Assembly: GCF_022348165.1 (NCBI RefSeq)
Contig: NZ_JAKRFI010000004.1
Span: 1-64,000 of the forward strand
Direction: 5' to 3'
DNA: 64,000 nt
Origin: Halomonas sp. McH1-25
GTDB taxonomy: Bacteria > Pseudomonadota > Gammaproteobacteria > Pseudomonadales > Halomonadaceae
Shown here: in pieces, positions 26,111-36,500 of the stretch
How positions within the stretch are numbered: position 1 is the first letter of the stretch
How the letters are laid out: each line of letters starts with the position of its first letter
Notes under the pieces: model-generated
The model's input: the letters and a program-made list of their open reading frames with translations, nothing else
Told to the model about the DNA's origin: nothing
Databases searched by the model: none
Position numbers and translations under genes: made by a program

Positions 26111-27058
26111 ATGGACATTCCCCACCAGCGGTTAGTGTACTTTCAGGTGACGATCGAGGCGGGTTCCGTACGCCAGGCCGCAGCGCGCCTGAATATCGCG
26201 CCTTCTGCTGTCAGTCGCCAGCTGGCGCTGATCGAGGCCGCGCTTGACGCACCGCTATTGGAGCGCTCGCGCAATGGGGTGGTGCCGACGGCAGTGGGAG
26301 AGATGCTGCTGGAATACTGCCGCAAGCGCTCGGCGCTCGACGACACCTTCAGTGAAGAACTCGATGCCTACCAGCGCCTGGAAACCGGCCACCTGTCGCT
26401 GACCGTGGGTGAAGGCTTCGTCGGGGACCTGCTCGATACGCCCCTACGGACCTTTACCGAGCGATATCGCGGTGTCCGTCTCGATGTGAATACAGGCAGC
26501 ACCAGCGAGATCATCGAGGCAGTTGTCGAGGACGAGGCGCATATTGGACTGATGTATCATGAGCGGGTCCATCCCCAACTGCGTTTCTGGCATTCCAGCC
26601 GTCAGCCGCTGGTGGCATTGATGTCTCCAATGCACCCCTTGGCCGGCACCAAGGATGGCTTGTCGCTTTCCTCTCTCAGCGACCACCCCCTGGCCTTGTG
26701 GCGCACCGGTCATGGAGTTCGACAGTTGGTCGACGAGGGTTTCCGAGAGGCGGGCCTACGGCCACAGGTGAGCATGCAGACCAACTCGCTTTCCGTTCTG
26801 CTACATGCCGCCCGTTCCGAGCTGACGCTTACGCTATTGCCTGCCTTCGCGGCGGCCCGTGAGTTGGAAGACGGTCTGCTCGTCGCCCTTGACGTGGACT
26901 GCGAGCGCTTTCGGCGAGCCCATGCCCATATCATCACGCGGGTCGGGCGTCGCATGCCCAGGGCGGGCCTGCAGTTGCTGCGTCACCTGGAACGCTGGAT
27001 GCGAGCCTTCAATTCACTCAAGAATACGGGCAACGAGGCTCACCCTCCCCGCAAGTAA
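26111..27058 (+). CDS. LysR-family transcriptional regulator
   Basis: A 315-residue LysR regulator. The N-terminal helix-turn-helix spans residues about 8-55 (FQVTIEAGSVRQAAARLNIAPSAVSRQL). The periplasmic-binding-like effector domain follows from about 90 (LSLTVGEGFVGDLLD). The length is normal. It converges with the catabolic operon 32165-27103, with 44 bp between the stops. LysR genes usually sit divergent from their targets, so the match is less certain than for a standard pair. It may act on the operon promoter near 32270, or on the 25.8-kb divergent promoter. Confidence 0.9.
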   Translation: MDIPHQRLVYFQVTIEAGSVRQAAARLNIAPSAVSRQLALIEAALDAPLLERSRNGVVPTAVGEMLLEYCRKRSALDDTFSEELDAYQRLETGHLSLTVGEGFVGDLLDTPLRTFTERYRGVRLDVNTGSTSEIIEAVVEDEAHIGLMYHERVHPQLRFWHSSRQPLVALMSPMHPLAGTKDGLSLSSLSDHPLALWRTGHGVRQLVDEGFREAGLRPQVSMQTNSLSVLLHAARSELTLTLLPAFAAARELEDGLLVALDVDCERFRRAHAHIITRVGRRMPRAGLQLLRHLERWMRAFNSLKNTGNEAHPPRK

Positions 27059-27102
27059 TCGAGATCTGCAGCCAGGCGCACCTGGCTGCAGAGGGCCAGC
27101 GA

Positions 27103-28653
27103 TTAGCCAACGCCGTTGCCGTAACCCATGGCCACGCTGGCAGACGTCGCTGTTTCCACCCACACGCTCTGGGCCACGGTATATTCCTTGAGCCCCTCGA
27201 CACCGCTGGAACGTCCGAAGCCACTGTCACCGAAGCCACCGAACGGCGACATGACGTTGATCGCCTTGTAGCTATTGATCCATACCGTACCCGCCCGCAA
27301 GCGAGCCGCGACTCGGTGGGCGCGTGCCGGATCCTGCGTCCACACCGCCCCGGCCAGCCCGAAGCGCGTGGCATTGGCCAGGCGCACGGCATCCTCTTCA
27401 GTGTCGAACGGCATGACGACCACCACTGGCCCGAAGACCTCTTCCTGGGCAATGGTCATCTCTTCCGTGACATCGGCAAGCACGGTGGGCGCCAAAAAAT
27501 AGCCCTCGGCCTGTTGCGGCAATCCCTCCGGCCGCCTTCCTCCACACAGTAACCGAGCACCGTGTTGCTGTGCCTTTTCGATCATCGAGGTGATGTGTTG
27601 ATACTGCCTGGCGTTCTGTACCGGCCCCATCTGGGTCGCCTCGTCGTTGGGCAACCCCACGGTAATATCCCCCGCTGCGCGTGCCAGCCGTTCACAGACC
27701 ACCTCGAACACCTCGCGCTGTACCAGCAGGCGGGACCCGGCGACACAGCTCTGCCCCGCTGCGGCAAAGATCGCGGCCTGAGCACCGGCCACGGCGTCGT
27801 CGAGCTTGGCATCGGCAAACACGATATTGGCCGACTTGCCGCCCAGCTCCAGCACGCTCGGCACCAGGCGCTCGGCACCCGCCTGGGCAATGCGCCGACC
27901 ACTTTCCGGGGAACCGACAAAGACCAGCTTACTGATCCCTCGATGGCCGGTCAGTGCAGCCCCCGTGGTTGGCCCGATGCCGTTGACGATATTGATCAGC
28001 CCCTTGGGCAGCCCACTGCGTTCCAGCAGCATGGCGATCACCACCGACGAGAAAGGTGTCATTTCCGAGGGCTTGAGCACGACCCCATTACCTGCCGCGA
28101 TCGCCGGCGCCAACTGCCAGGCGCAGGTAAACATGGGCGCATTCCACGGCGTGATCTGGCCGACGACCCCATAGGGGACATGGCGCACATAGTTGAGGTG
28201 CGATGTCGGTACCGGGATCACTTCACCATGCTGCTTGTCGCACCAGCCGGCATAGTATTCGAACATTTCACGGACCTTGTTCACCTCGCCACGGCAATCA
28301 CGGATGGGCTTGCCCGCCACCACGCTTTCCAGCTGTGCCAGGGTCTCCTCGTGGCCGCGCAGAGCCCAGGCGGCCGCCGTCATTCGCCGGCCACGCTCGC
28401 TGGCCGTGAGCAACATCCATTCCTGCTGGCCGAGGGTCGCCGCTTCCACGGCACGCTCCACCAAGGCGTTACCGGCATCGCGATACTGAACCAGCGGCAA
28501 CCCGGTTACCGGATCGAGAAGCTCAATGTATTCGCCCTGGCCCGGCAACAGCTCGCCGGCAATCCAGTTGCTCAATAGAAGCTCAGCCTGCATGCCCAGC
28601 GTTGCCAGCAGCTCGCTGAGGCGCTCAATGGCCTGGTTGTTGAGGGAGTTCAT
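27103..28653 (-). CDS. NAD(P)-dependent aldehyde dehydrogenase
   Basis: About 516 residues of the ALDH superfamily. Visible landmarks are the nucleotide loop TPWNAPMFTCAWQLAPAIA, FVGSPESGRRIA, the catalytic Glu in LELGGKSANIVFADA, the catalytic Cys in AAGQSCVAGSRL, and EVFGPVVVVMPF. The start is ATG at 28653, preceded by AGGAGG; the frame opens to 28896 but that part lies inside the upstream gene. The start overlaps the stop of the hydroxyisobutyrate-type dehydrogenase by 4 bp (ATGA), so the two are coupled. It should oxidise an aldehyde made in the pathway to an acid. The substrate cannot be told. Confidence 0.93.
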   Translation of the reverse strand: MNSLNNQAIERLSELLATLGMQAELLLSNWIAGELLPGQGEYIELLDPVTGLPLVQYRDAGNALVERAVEAATLGQQEWMLLTASERGRRMTAAAWALRGHEETLAQLESVVAGKPIRDCRGEVNKVREMFEYYAGWCDKQHGEVIPVPTSHLNYVRHVPYGVVGQITPWNAPMFTCAWQLAPAIAAGNGVVLKPSEMTPFSSVVIAMLLERSGLPKGLINIVNGIGPTTGAALTGHRGISKLVFVGSPESGRRIAQAGAERLVPSVLELGGKSANIVFADAKLDDAVAGAQAAIFAAAGQSCVAGSRLLVQREVFEVVCERLARAAGDITVGLPNDEATQMGPVQNARQYQHITSMIEKAQQHGARLLCGGRRPEGLPQQAEGYFLAPTVLADVTEEMTIAQEEVFGPVVVVMPFDTEEDAVRLANATRFGLAGAVWTQDPARAHRVAARLRAGTVWINSYKAINVMSPFGGFGDSGFGRSSGVEGLKEYTVAQSVWVETATSASVAMGYGNGVG

Positions 28654-29552
28654 TTCACCGCCTCCTGGCTCGAGAGTGTGCCATCCGCTTGTGCGAGGCC
28701 CAAAATCGCGTCGGTGACCCGGTTGAAATCGGCGCCATCGGGCAGGCCATCCGCATCGGCATGCCAACGCTCCACGACCCGGCTCAAAAGCTCCAGCGAC
28801 AACCCCATGTCGCTGGCGGCATCGCGTGCCAGGCGAAGATCCTTGCGCATCAGCCCGGTGGTGAAACCGGAATCGAAGGTCTCGGACAGAATCCACTTGG
28901 GGAAATTGACTTCACTCACGGCACTCCGGCCGGAGCCACTGTTCAGCCCCGCCAGGCAGGCCTGCGGTTCTACCCCTGCCCGCGTTGCCAACGCGACGGC
29001 TTCGGCCGTGGTCAGCAGATGCGCTGCGCAGAGATAATTGTTGGCCAGCTTGACCACATGCCCGCTGCCTGCCGCGCCCACATGGGTGTAGCGAGCCGAC
29101 ATCGCCTTGAGCATGGGCTCGACGCGCTCGATGGTCGACGCTTCTCCACCCAGCAGCATGCCGAGGCTCCCCGCGGCAGCGCCCGCTGGTCCGCCGCTTA
29201 CCGGGGCATCGAGCCACTCAAGGTCGGCGTCGAGCACCTTTTTTGCCAGCTCCCGGGTCACCGCCGGATCGCTGGTCGAGGTATCGACAATCACGCTGCC
29301 CTTCGGCGCCTGCTTCAGAAGCCCCGGCGAGGACTCGATCACGTCCCTGACATGCGCCGACGTGGGTAATGACAACAGATAGACATCGACGGCCGGCAAC
29401 GCATCCGGGCCGACCACCGTAAGGCCCCGCGAGGCCATGCTCTCCCGTGCAGTTTCAGCGACATCCGTGCCCACGACCGTGAACCCGGCTGCCTGCAGGG
29501 TCAGTGCCATATTGCCACCCATGTGGCCTAAGCCGATCACTACAATCTTCAT
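28650..29552 (-). CDS. 3-hydroxyisobutyrate dehydrogenase-family oxidoreductase
   Basis: A 300-residue beta-hydroxyacid dehydrogenase. The N-terminal Rossmann loop is GLGHMGGNMALTLQAAG. The substrate-binding signature is DAPVSGGPAGAAAGSL near residue 120, and the catalytic Lys lies in GHVVKLANNYLCA near residue 170. The start ATG at 29552 begins MKIVVIG, as in the family; a longer open frame to 29735 lacks support. It could act on hydroxyisobutyrate, tartronate semialdehyde or a related acid. Coupled to the aldehyde dehydrogenase by ATGA, it probably makes or uses that enzyme's aldehyde. Confidence 0.9.
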   Translation of the reverse strand: MKIVVIGLGHMGGNMALTLQAAGFTVVGTDVAETARESMASRGLTVVGPDALPAVDVYLLSLPTSAHVRDVIESSPGLLKQAPKGSVIVDTSTSDPAVTRELAKKVLDADLEWLDAPVSGGPAGAAAGSLGMLLGGEASTIERVEPMLKAMSARYTHVGAAGSGHVVKLANNYLCAAHLLTTAEAVALATRAGVEPQACLAGLNSGSGRSAVSEVNFPKWILSETFDSGFTTGLMRKDLRLARDAASDMGLSLELLSRVVERWHADADGLPDGADFNRVTDAILGLAQADGTLSSQEAVK

Positions 29553-29682
29553 GACAACTCCCGGTTTGTGCTTGTCTGGTAAGAGCCTCCATCGCCGGAA
29601 TACAGGCAGAGGGGCACTGGGCCATGTCCCGAAAGACATGGCGAAATAACGCTTGAATTGGAGAGAAGCTGGTCTGCCCCTG

Positions 29683-30837
29683 TCAGCGCCCGCTGAGTAG
29701 CGTCCTGACCAGGGCGGTCCAGTACGCCACGCCAATCGGCGTCAACTCGTCATTGAAGTCGTAATGCGGGTTATGCAGGGCCGCACTGTCCTTGCCGTTC
29801 CCCAGCCAGATGTAGGCGCCCGGGCGCTCCTGGAGCATGAAGGCGAAGTCCTCCGATGCCATGGAGGGCGGCAGGTCTCGGTGTACCTGGCGTATGTCCG
29901 GCATCGCTTCCAGCACCTCGGCACAGCGATTGGCGTGTGACGGCGTATTGAAGGTCGCCGGGTAGCGCGACTGATAGTCGATACTCGCCTCCAGGCCGTG
30001 GAAGGAGGCCATGGCCGCAATCGCCTGGCGAAAGCGGGTCTCGAGATAATCACGCAAATCGGCGTCGAAACAGCGCACGGTGCCACACAGCGTTACCGTT
30101 TCGGGCATGACATTGAAGGCATCCCCGGCATGGAACTGGGTCACGCTCATGACGGCGGTCTGGTGAGCCGGTGTCTCCCGGCTGATAATGCCCTGGAGCT
30201 GGTTGACCAACTGACAGGCCGCCAGCACCACATCCGTGCCCAGATGGGGCATGGCGGCATGGCACCCGTTACCCGAGAGTTTCACGCTAAACGCATCGAA
30301 TGCCGCCATGACCGCCGTATCGTGGACAGCGGCCTCCCCCACCGCCATCCCCGGCCAGTTATGGACTCCGTAGACCGCCTCCATCGGAAAGCGCTCGAAG
30401 AGCCCTTCCTCTACCATGACACGCCCGCCGCCCTCATTCTCCTCCGCCGGCTGGAAGATCAAATAGACGCGACCGGCAAAATCGGGATTCTCAGCCAGCG
30501 CACAGGCCGCTCCCAGCAGCATGGTAGTGTGGCCATCATGCCCGCAGGCGTGCATCTTTCCCCGGTGTTGGGAGGCATGCGCAAAATCGTTGGCTTCGGT
30601 CACGTCCAGCGCGTCGATATCGGCTCTGAGCCCGATGGCCCGGTCGCCGCCATGACGACCATCGACCCAGGCCACCACGCCGGTCCCCCCGCCGAGCCCG
30701 GTGACTTTCTCGATTCCCAGGCTCTCGAGGATCTCGGCGATGCGAGCGCTGGTGCGATGCTCCTCGAAAGCGGTTTCCGGCTGGCGATGAAATTCATGGC
30801 GCCATTCGCGCAGCGTATCCCGGTTAATCATCGACAT
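29683..30837 (-). CDS. M20-family amidohydrolase (hippurate/N-acyl-amino-acid hydrolase type)
   Basis: A 384-residue zinc amidohydrolase. Metal and catalytic motifs are HACGHDGHTTMLLGAA, the Glu-rich FQPAEENEGGGRVMVEEG, VHNWPGMAVG and MASEDFAFMLQ near the C-terminus. The family removes acyl groups from amino acids or related amides. I chose ATG at 30837, with AGGGAA six bases upstream. An alternative ATG at 30867 overlaps the DUF3100 stop (TAATG). It lies just behind a membrane protein of the DUF3100 family, a pairing that suggests import and cleavage of an N-acyl compound. Confidence 0.9.
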   Translation of the reverse strand: MSMINRDTLREWRHEFHRQPETAFEEHRTSARIAEILESLGIEKVTGLGGGTGVVAWVDGRHGGDRAIGLRADIDALDVTEANDFAHASQHRGKMHACGHDGHTTMLLGAACALAENPDFAGRVYLIFQPAEENEGGGRVMVEEGLFERFPMEAVYGVHNWPGMAVGEAAVHDTAVMAAFDAFSVKLSGNGCHAAMPHLGTDVVLAACQLVNQLQGIISRETPAHQTAVMSVTQFHAGDAFNVMPETVTLCGTVRCFDADLRDYLETRFRQAIAAMASFHGLEASIDYQSRYPATFNTPSHANRCAEVLEAMPDIRQVHRDLPPSMASEDFAFMLQERPGAYIWLGNGKDSAALHNPHYDFNDELTPIGVAYWTALVRTLLSGR

Positions 30838-30866
30838 GGCATTTTCCCTAATTGCAGTCCTATCCA

Positions 30867-32165
30867 TTAAAGCAGCGCCTGGGCCACGACAGCCGAACCG
30901 ATGAAGGTACCGGTGAATACCAGCAGCGATACGATGATCAGCTTCCAGCCGACCTGTCGGAACATGGTGAATTCGCGCGGCGAGAGTGCCAGCCCCGCAT
31001 AGGCCAGTACCGGGGTCACGATGGCAAGGAAATTGACGGCTTGGAGTTGCGCGACGATCCAGCCATTGCCCGGGAACCAGGGCAAGGTCACGGCAATGCT
31101 GACCAGGGAGACCCAGGCGACGCCTGGCAGATAAAACGGGGCGAAACGAGTGATGACCAGGCCCAGCATGGTCATGACATACAGGATCAGCATGCCCGGC
31201 AGCGCCTCCACGAGAGAGCCACCATTGATGGTATTGCTGACCCAGGCGACCGCGCAGACCACCGCCATGACGATTGCGGTCTGGCCAAGATGACGCTCGG
31301 GGCGTTCTTCCTCACTGACCGTGGCCGCAAACTCCGGCTCCGCAGCGACCTTGGCACCCACGGAATGGGCCACGCGGCGCCCTGAGCACCATTTGAAGAT
31401 GCGTTCGGCCAACGGCAAGGCAATGAACAGGGAGATATACAGCCCGGTGGCATAGGTCAGCAGGTTACTGGCCCCTGCGAATGCCAGCAGCTCTTCACGC
31501 AACTCCGGCAAGGCGCCGACGATGGCCCCCGAGCAGGCCGCCACCATGCTGCCACTACCGACGCCGCAAGCCATCGCCAGCGCGCGCGGGTCAAAGATAT
31601 CCAGGGTTGTCAGGTAGCCAGCCATCAGCGCGAACCACAACGTCCCGAACATGGTTCCCACAACGTAGACACCCATGACACCGACGCCTTCCGGGCCCTT
31701 GAGGCCGTACTTGTCGGAGATGATGGCGATGTTGGGCTCACGCGCGATGGAGTAGGTGGCACCGATGGCCTCCCGGCCCATCTTCAAGACGAGCACGGCA
31801 AACGGCATGGCCAGCAACATGGTGCCGAGATTGCCCAGCTCCTGCAGGATCAAGGCCGGTCCGGCATTGAGGATCTGTTCGATGGCCGGCCCGATCGTCG
31901 AGCCGAATCGAGCGATGAACGGCATGATCGATAGCAGAATGATCGGGGCCGCCGCTTCACTCAGCTTCACCGGCACCAGGCGGGATGTGGCCGAAAACAG
32001 GTGAGGGTTGAGCAAGAGCCCGATGATGAAGGCATAAAACAGCGGCAGCAGCAGCAAGGTGCCGGGCCCAAGGGGAATCTTGATGATCCCAATGGCTTCT
32101 GAGATCAGCGCAGCAACAGCCACGATGCCGTGCAAGCGCCAGTCGAGGAGCATGGAGAGTTTCAT
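30867..32165 (-). CDS. DUF3100 membrane protein, likely transporter
   Basis: A 432-residue polytopic protein with about eleven hydrophobic helices. It matches DUF3100 in features such as IIKIPLGPGTLLLLPLFYA near the N-terminus, MACGVGSGSMVAACSGAI and a central charged loop with EEERPERHLGQ. The family's substrate is unknown; it looks like a secondary transporter. It is first in an operon with the M20 hydrolase, dehydrogenase and aldehyde dehydrogenase, so it probably imports the amide that the hydrolase cleaves. A palindrome near 32270 marks the promoter region. Confidence 0.85.
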   Translation of the reverse strand: MKLSMLLDWRLHGIVAVAALISEAIGIIKIPLGPGTLLLLPLFYAFIIGLLLNPHLFSATSRLVPVKLSEAAAPIILLSIMPFIARFGSTIGPAIEQILNAGPALILQELGNLGTMLLAMPFAVLVLKMGREAIGATYSIAREPNIAIISDKYGLKGPEGVGVMGVYVVGTMFGTLWFALMAGYLTTLDIFDPRALAMACGVGSGSMVAACSGAIVGALPELREELLAFAGASNLLTYATGLYISLFIALPLAERIFKWCSGRRVAHSVGAKVAAEPEFAATVSEEERPERHLGQTAIVMAVVCAVAWVSNTINGGSLVEALPGMLILYVMTMLGLVITRFAPFYLPGVAWVSLVSIAVTLPWFPGNGWIVAQLQAVNFLAIVTPVLAYAGLALSPREFTMFRQVGWKLIIVSLLVFTGTFIGSAVVAQALL

Positions 32166-32269
32166 GGAGTTGTCCTGTTGTTGTAATTCCGGCCACGACA
32201 GCTCAAAGCCTGGGAAGGCCGAACCGTCACCGACATTTTGAGTATTGAAGGAGGTAGCGTTCTAATAAA

Positions 32270-32285
32270 AGAACAATTGTGTTCT
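32270..32285. promoter_or_regulatory. Palindrome upstream of the catabolic operon
   Basis: AGAACA-ATTG-TGTTCT, a perfect 6-bp inverted repeat in AT-rich DNA, 105 bp before the DUF3100 start. It could be the binding site of the LysR protein or another regulator. Confidence 0.45.
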
Positions 32286-32813
32286 GTTATTTAGCGCATC
32301 TTCAGGATTTGATAGCCGACTCTCAGCCGGCCGTTTACCCAGGCGGCAGCGGGTAGTTGAACGTTACGCCTGAAGAACTCGAATCGAGGTTGGGAGCTGA
32401 GAAGGCTGCGAAAAAAGACGGTTAACCAATTATCGGCTTAGTGGTCAACATGAAGCTCAGCTGCAATTAAGCCTCGAAAAACCGAGCATATGTTTCAATT
32501 GGCCTTCGGCGGGTATGAGTAAACTACTCATGACGCCTGCTTTACTCGCTCCCATCGGGACCGTCTCCTCTATGCGTCACTACCCCGGCCTGTGCCGGGG
32601 TTCCTTCTTTTACCCTACCCCCTTCCGGGATGCTCAAGAACCCTGGAGCTAGAATGCATATAACCCTTACATACTCGCGTAGTAATTTTGTGCTAATAAA
32701 GCATGACTCACCGGTAGCTGGATAAAGTTCGGTGTGGACTGTGCCGATATTGCCTACATCGTCATCAGAAAAATTAGGTGCGATAGCGCCTGTGTTGTGT
32801 ACGCGAGGAATCG
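32286..32813. other. Long intergenic region with one orphan hairpin
   Basis: No gene can be supported in this stretch. A CCCCGGC/GCCGGGG hairpin with a CTGT loop, followed by a T-rich run, lies at 32583-32600. It reads as a plus-strand terminator with no gene in front of it, so an older gene may have been lost here. The AT-rich 32650-32800 part should promote the tail-collar gene. Confidence 0.5.
32583..32600 (+). terminator. Orphan terminator-like hairpin
   Basis: Perfect 7-bp GC stem with a 4-base loop, then TTCCTTCTTTTA on the plus strand. No plus-strand gene precedes it. Confidence 0.6.
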
Positions 32814-33461
32814 ATGAAAAAACGCAACAAAACTCTCCGCCTGGGCATTGCCCTGACTATGGCCGGGCTTGCCCTGACGCCCTTCACAAGCGCTCACGCC
32901 TCTTGTTCCTCGGAGCCGTATGTGGGCTCGATCTGCATGACGGCGGCCCCCTTTTGCCCTAGCCCGGAATATGCCGAGGCGAATGGTGCGACCTTGACCA
33001 TCAATCAGAACGCAGCGCTGTACTCTCTGATTGGAACGACTTATGGCGGCAATGGAAGTACAACGTTCCAGTTGCCCGACCTTCGTGGCCGCTCACCCGT
33101 GGGTGACGGAACTGGCGTTAACTTGCCTCCGGTAGCCTTGGGCCAGAAATCGGGCCAGAACTCCGTCACGCTGACTACCGCACAACTCCCGTCGCATACT
33201 CATGGTCTGTTCGCCGCCAACCAGCCGGGAACTGAGGAAGTCAGCACGAACGCTTGGCTGGCCAACCCCGCAGGGGAAGTGCGTGGCCAACCCATTCCTC
33301 TGACAGGCTATGCGGAGAATGCCGCACCGAACACCATGACTGAGCTCAGCCCTCAATCTATTGGCGCGACCGGCAATAATCTTCCTATCCCCACAGTGCC
33401 TCCGCAGTTAGGGGTACGCATGTGCATTGCAGTGCAAGGGTTATACCCCCACCGCCCCTAA
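32814..33461 (+). CDS. Exported phage tail-collar-domain protein
   Basis: A 215-residue protein with a Sec signal peptide (KKRNKTLRLGIALTMAGLAL, cut near SAHASC) and a tail-collar domain. Landmarks are YVGSICMTAAPFCP, then LYSLIGTTYGGNGSTTFQLPDLRGR, the family's core segment, and SHTHG. The domain normally sits at the tip of phage tail fibres; secreted bacterial versions exist in the microcystin-dependent-protein-like family. It has an even set of cysteines that could form disulfides. The ATG follows GAGGAATCG. It ends 93 bp before the 1384-residue giant on the same strand, so the two may be expressed together. Confidence 0.88.
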   Translation: MKKRNKTLRLGIALTMAGLALTPFTSAHASCSSEPYVGSICMTAAPFCPSPEYAEANGATLTINQNAALYSLIGTTYGGNGSTTFQLPDLRGRSPVGDGTGVNLPPVALGQKSGQNSVTLTTAQLPSHTHGLFAANQPGTEEVSTNAWLANPAGEVRGQPIPLTGYAENAAPNTMTELSPQSIGATGNNLPIPTVPPQLGVRMCIAVQGLYPHRP

Positions 33462-33554
33462 TGCTGGCCCAGCTGCAACCATGCCAGGCAGCACGGTCGA
33501 GTCCGCCCGCCTGAATAACGAAAAAAATGAAACAAACGATTGGGAGTTGGGAAA

Positions 33555-36500
33555 ATGGCTTCAGATCTGGATTTCAATACCGAAATCGTCGGGGCTACGA
33601 ACAATCATACCGCAGCATACGGTGACTTCACATTTACAGGGGACGGTGGCGCCAATATCGCCATCATGGATGGTGATAGCCTTATTGCTTCGCCAGGGGA
33701 TCGCGCTCTGCGTTTCGATTATGGGGGCCTGGGCGATCCTAATGCCCCAGAAGAGGTCACCACAGTCAGTTTCCGCACGACCAGTGGCGATGACTTCGCC
33801 CTCAAGGGATTTGAAATAGATAGTGGCCTCGGTGATGACTCGATCAAGATCGAGGGCAAGCGTGATGGCGTTGTTGTCGCTACTGCCACTCTTGATCTGG
33901 GATTCTCATCCTCGAATGGTGGCGCCGTCTATACCGCCATTCCCGATGGCTGGGCTGGAAAGATCACCTTCACCGGCTGGGATAATCTGGATGAAGTCGT
34001 GATTACCGGGTTAAGCTCCGGTGGTCTGGATCTGGATATTGACGACATTGATGTTGGCCCTGCGATTGTCCCCAATACCGCACCGACCATCACCAACGGG
34101 GCAGAGTTTGCCTTGGCCGAAACCAGTGAGGACGCCCCCTCTTCAGCAACCCAGGTCAGTACACTATTGTCCGGCGTCGGGTTCAGCGATGAAGGCTCGG
34201 CAAGTGGTGTCGCGATTACTGGAGTCTCGGGTGAAGGAGTATGGCAGTACTCGACTGACGAGACGACATGGACAGCGTTCGGTGCCGTCAACGCGAACGC
34301 CTCCCTGCTACTTTCCGCAGACACGTGGGTGCGCTTTCTGCCGGCCAGCGATAATGCGACCACTGCGACATTCAGTTTCCGTGGCTGGGACCAAACTACG
34401 GGCACCGCCTCCAGCTCAAATAGTCCCTCGACAGCCGATACGACTGTCAATGGCGGCTCGACAGCGTTCTCCTCGAGCACAGCATCAACTACGCTCTCGG
34501 TCAGCTCAGTCAACGACGTCCCCACGGCTACGTCCCTGACTCAAAGCAAGTCCTTTATTGAAGATGCCGGGCTTATCGCCTTGGACGACATCGTGGTCCG
34601 AGAGGTCGACACGGGCGACACGGTCACCGCCACGCTGACTATGAGCGACCCGGCGGCGGGGACGCTATCCCCGGGCAGCTACGGCTCAGCCACCTCGACT
34701 TACAATGCCGGCACCGGCGTCTGGAGTGTGGCCGGTTCGGTCGCTGACGTGAATGCGGCCCTGGCCAATGTCGGTTTTGCCCCCAGCCCCGACTGGAATG
34801 ATACCGTCACCATCTCCACTCGCATCCGTGATCAGCATGGCACGGGCCCGGCGGATGGCACGATCACCCTGCAAGGGACTGCCGTCAATGACGCACCGAC
34901 CGGCAATGTCATCATTGATGGCGTACCCCAGGAATATGAGATTCTCTCAGCGAACATCGCTACGTTGGCTGACGTGGATGGGCTGGGCGTGTTCAGCTAT
35001 CAATGGTACGCCAATGGCACAGAAATTCTCGGTGAGACCGCTGCCAGCCTGACCTTGGGTCAGGCCCAGGTGGGCCAGCCCGTTTCCGTCAAGGTCAGCT
35101 ATACAGACGGTGATGGCCATGCGAATACGGTTTACTCGGCTGCCACCCCACCTGTGGTGAACGTCAACGATCCGCCCACCGGCACCTTGACGATCGTGGG
35201 GACTCCCACCCAAGGACAAACGTTAACCTTCTTAAGAAGTGTTTCCGACCGGGACGGCATGGCTTTACCCTTCGTGCATAAGTGGTATGCCGATGGTGTA
35301 GAGATCGCGTATGCGCAGGGTTTTGATACATTACTGCTGGATGCTGATCTGGTAGGAAAGCAAATTACCGTATCGATGAGCTATATCGATAACCAAGGCA
35401 CGCCAGAAATACTATTTTCGGCCCCTACCGCTGCAGTTGGCCACCTCAACACCGAGCCTACAGGCAACGTGGTGCTTCTGGGCATTCCAATGGAAGGCGA
35501 GACGCTGACCGTTGACGTTCATGGACTCGACGATGCCGATGGCCTGGGGGCGTTCAGCTATCAGTGGTTTGCCAATGATGTGCTGTTGCCGGGACAGACC
35601 GACGCCACACTGGTACTCGAGCAGTCCGTGGTGGGCAAGACCGTCTCGGTACATGTGACTTACACGGATCTCAAGGGCACAGCCGAAACCGTCAAATCGA
35701 TACCGTCCGGCGTGGTGAGCAACATCAACAATGAGCCCACCGGGGTTGTCACCATCACCGGCAACGCCGCGGTTGGCGAAACCTTGGGCTTGGACGTCAG
35801 TAGCCTGGACGATGGTGATGGGCTCGGCAACCTGCACTTCCAATGGCTGGCCAATGGGGTGCCGATCCCCGATGCGACGGGGAATACCCTACAAGTCCAG
35901 ACCGACCTGGCGGGACAGACCATTACCGTAGGCATCAGCTATACCGATGCCATGGGAACGGTCGAAAAAGTGCTGTCTACGCCTATTACGGTTGTTGCGG
36001 CACCAACCCCGCCACCGCCACCGCCACCGCCTGCGCCGACTCCTCCAACACCGCCTGCCACACCGAACGAGACGGTCGATGGCGTGCCTGTTGGCATCGG
36101 CGAGGTGAACAATGGCGACGGCACCACGTCCCGTGTGGTCACTATTCCGATCGTGACCGCGGATCGCGCCGAGCAGGTTGGCAACAACACCGTAGCGGAC
36201 ATTCCGCTGGTCACCACGGGAACGGCGGGCGAGGCCCTCCTGTCGGCGCAGGTGCCCACCGGCTATGGACTGCAAGTCACCGGCACTGGCGCACCGGTAG
36301 CGGTCGGGTCCGGTCTGACGGGGTTGATTCGGGAAATCCAGGCACACACCCAAGCCGGTTCGGATGACCAGTCATTGCTGACTGGCGGTGGGTCAGGCTT
36401 TCTGGGGGCCCTGCCGCAGACAGCGCCGTTGTTGGTACAGACCCTCGTACCCAGCGTGCCCATCGGCACAGTGCCGACCGGGCCCTTGGTCATCAATGGC

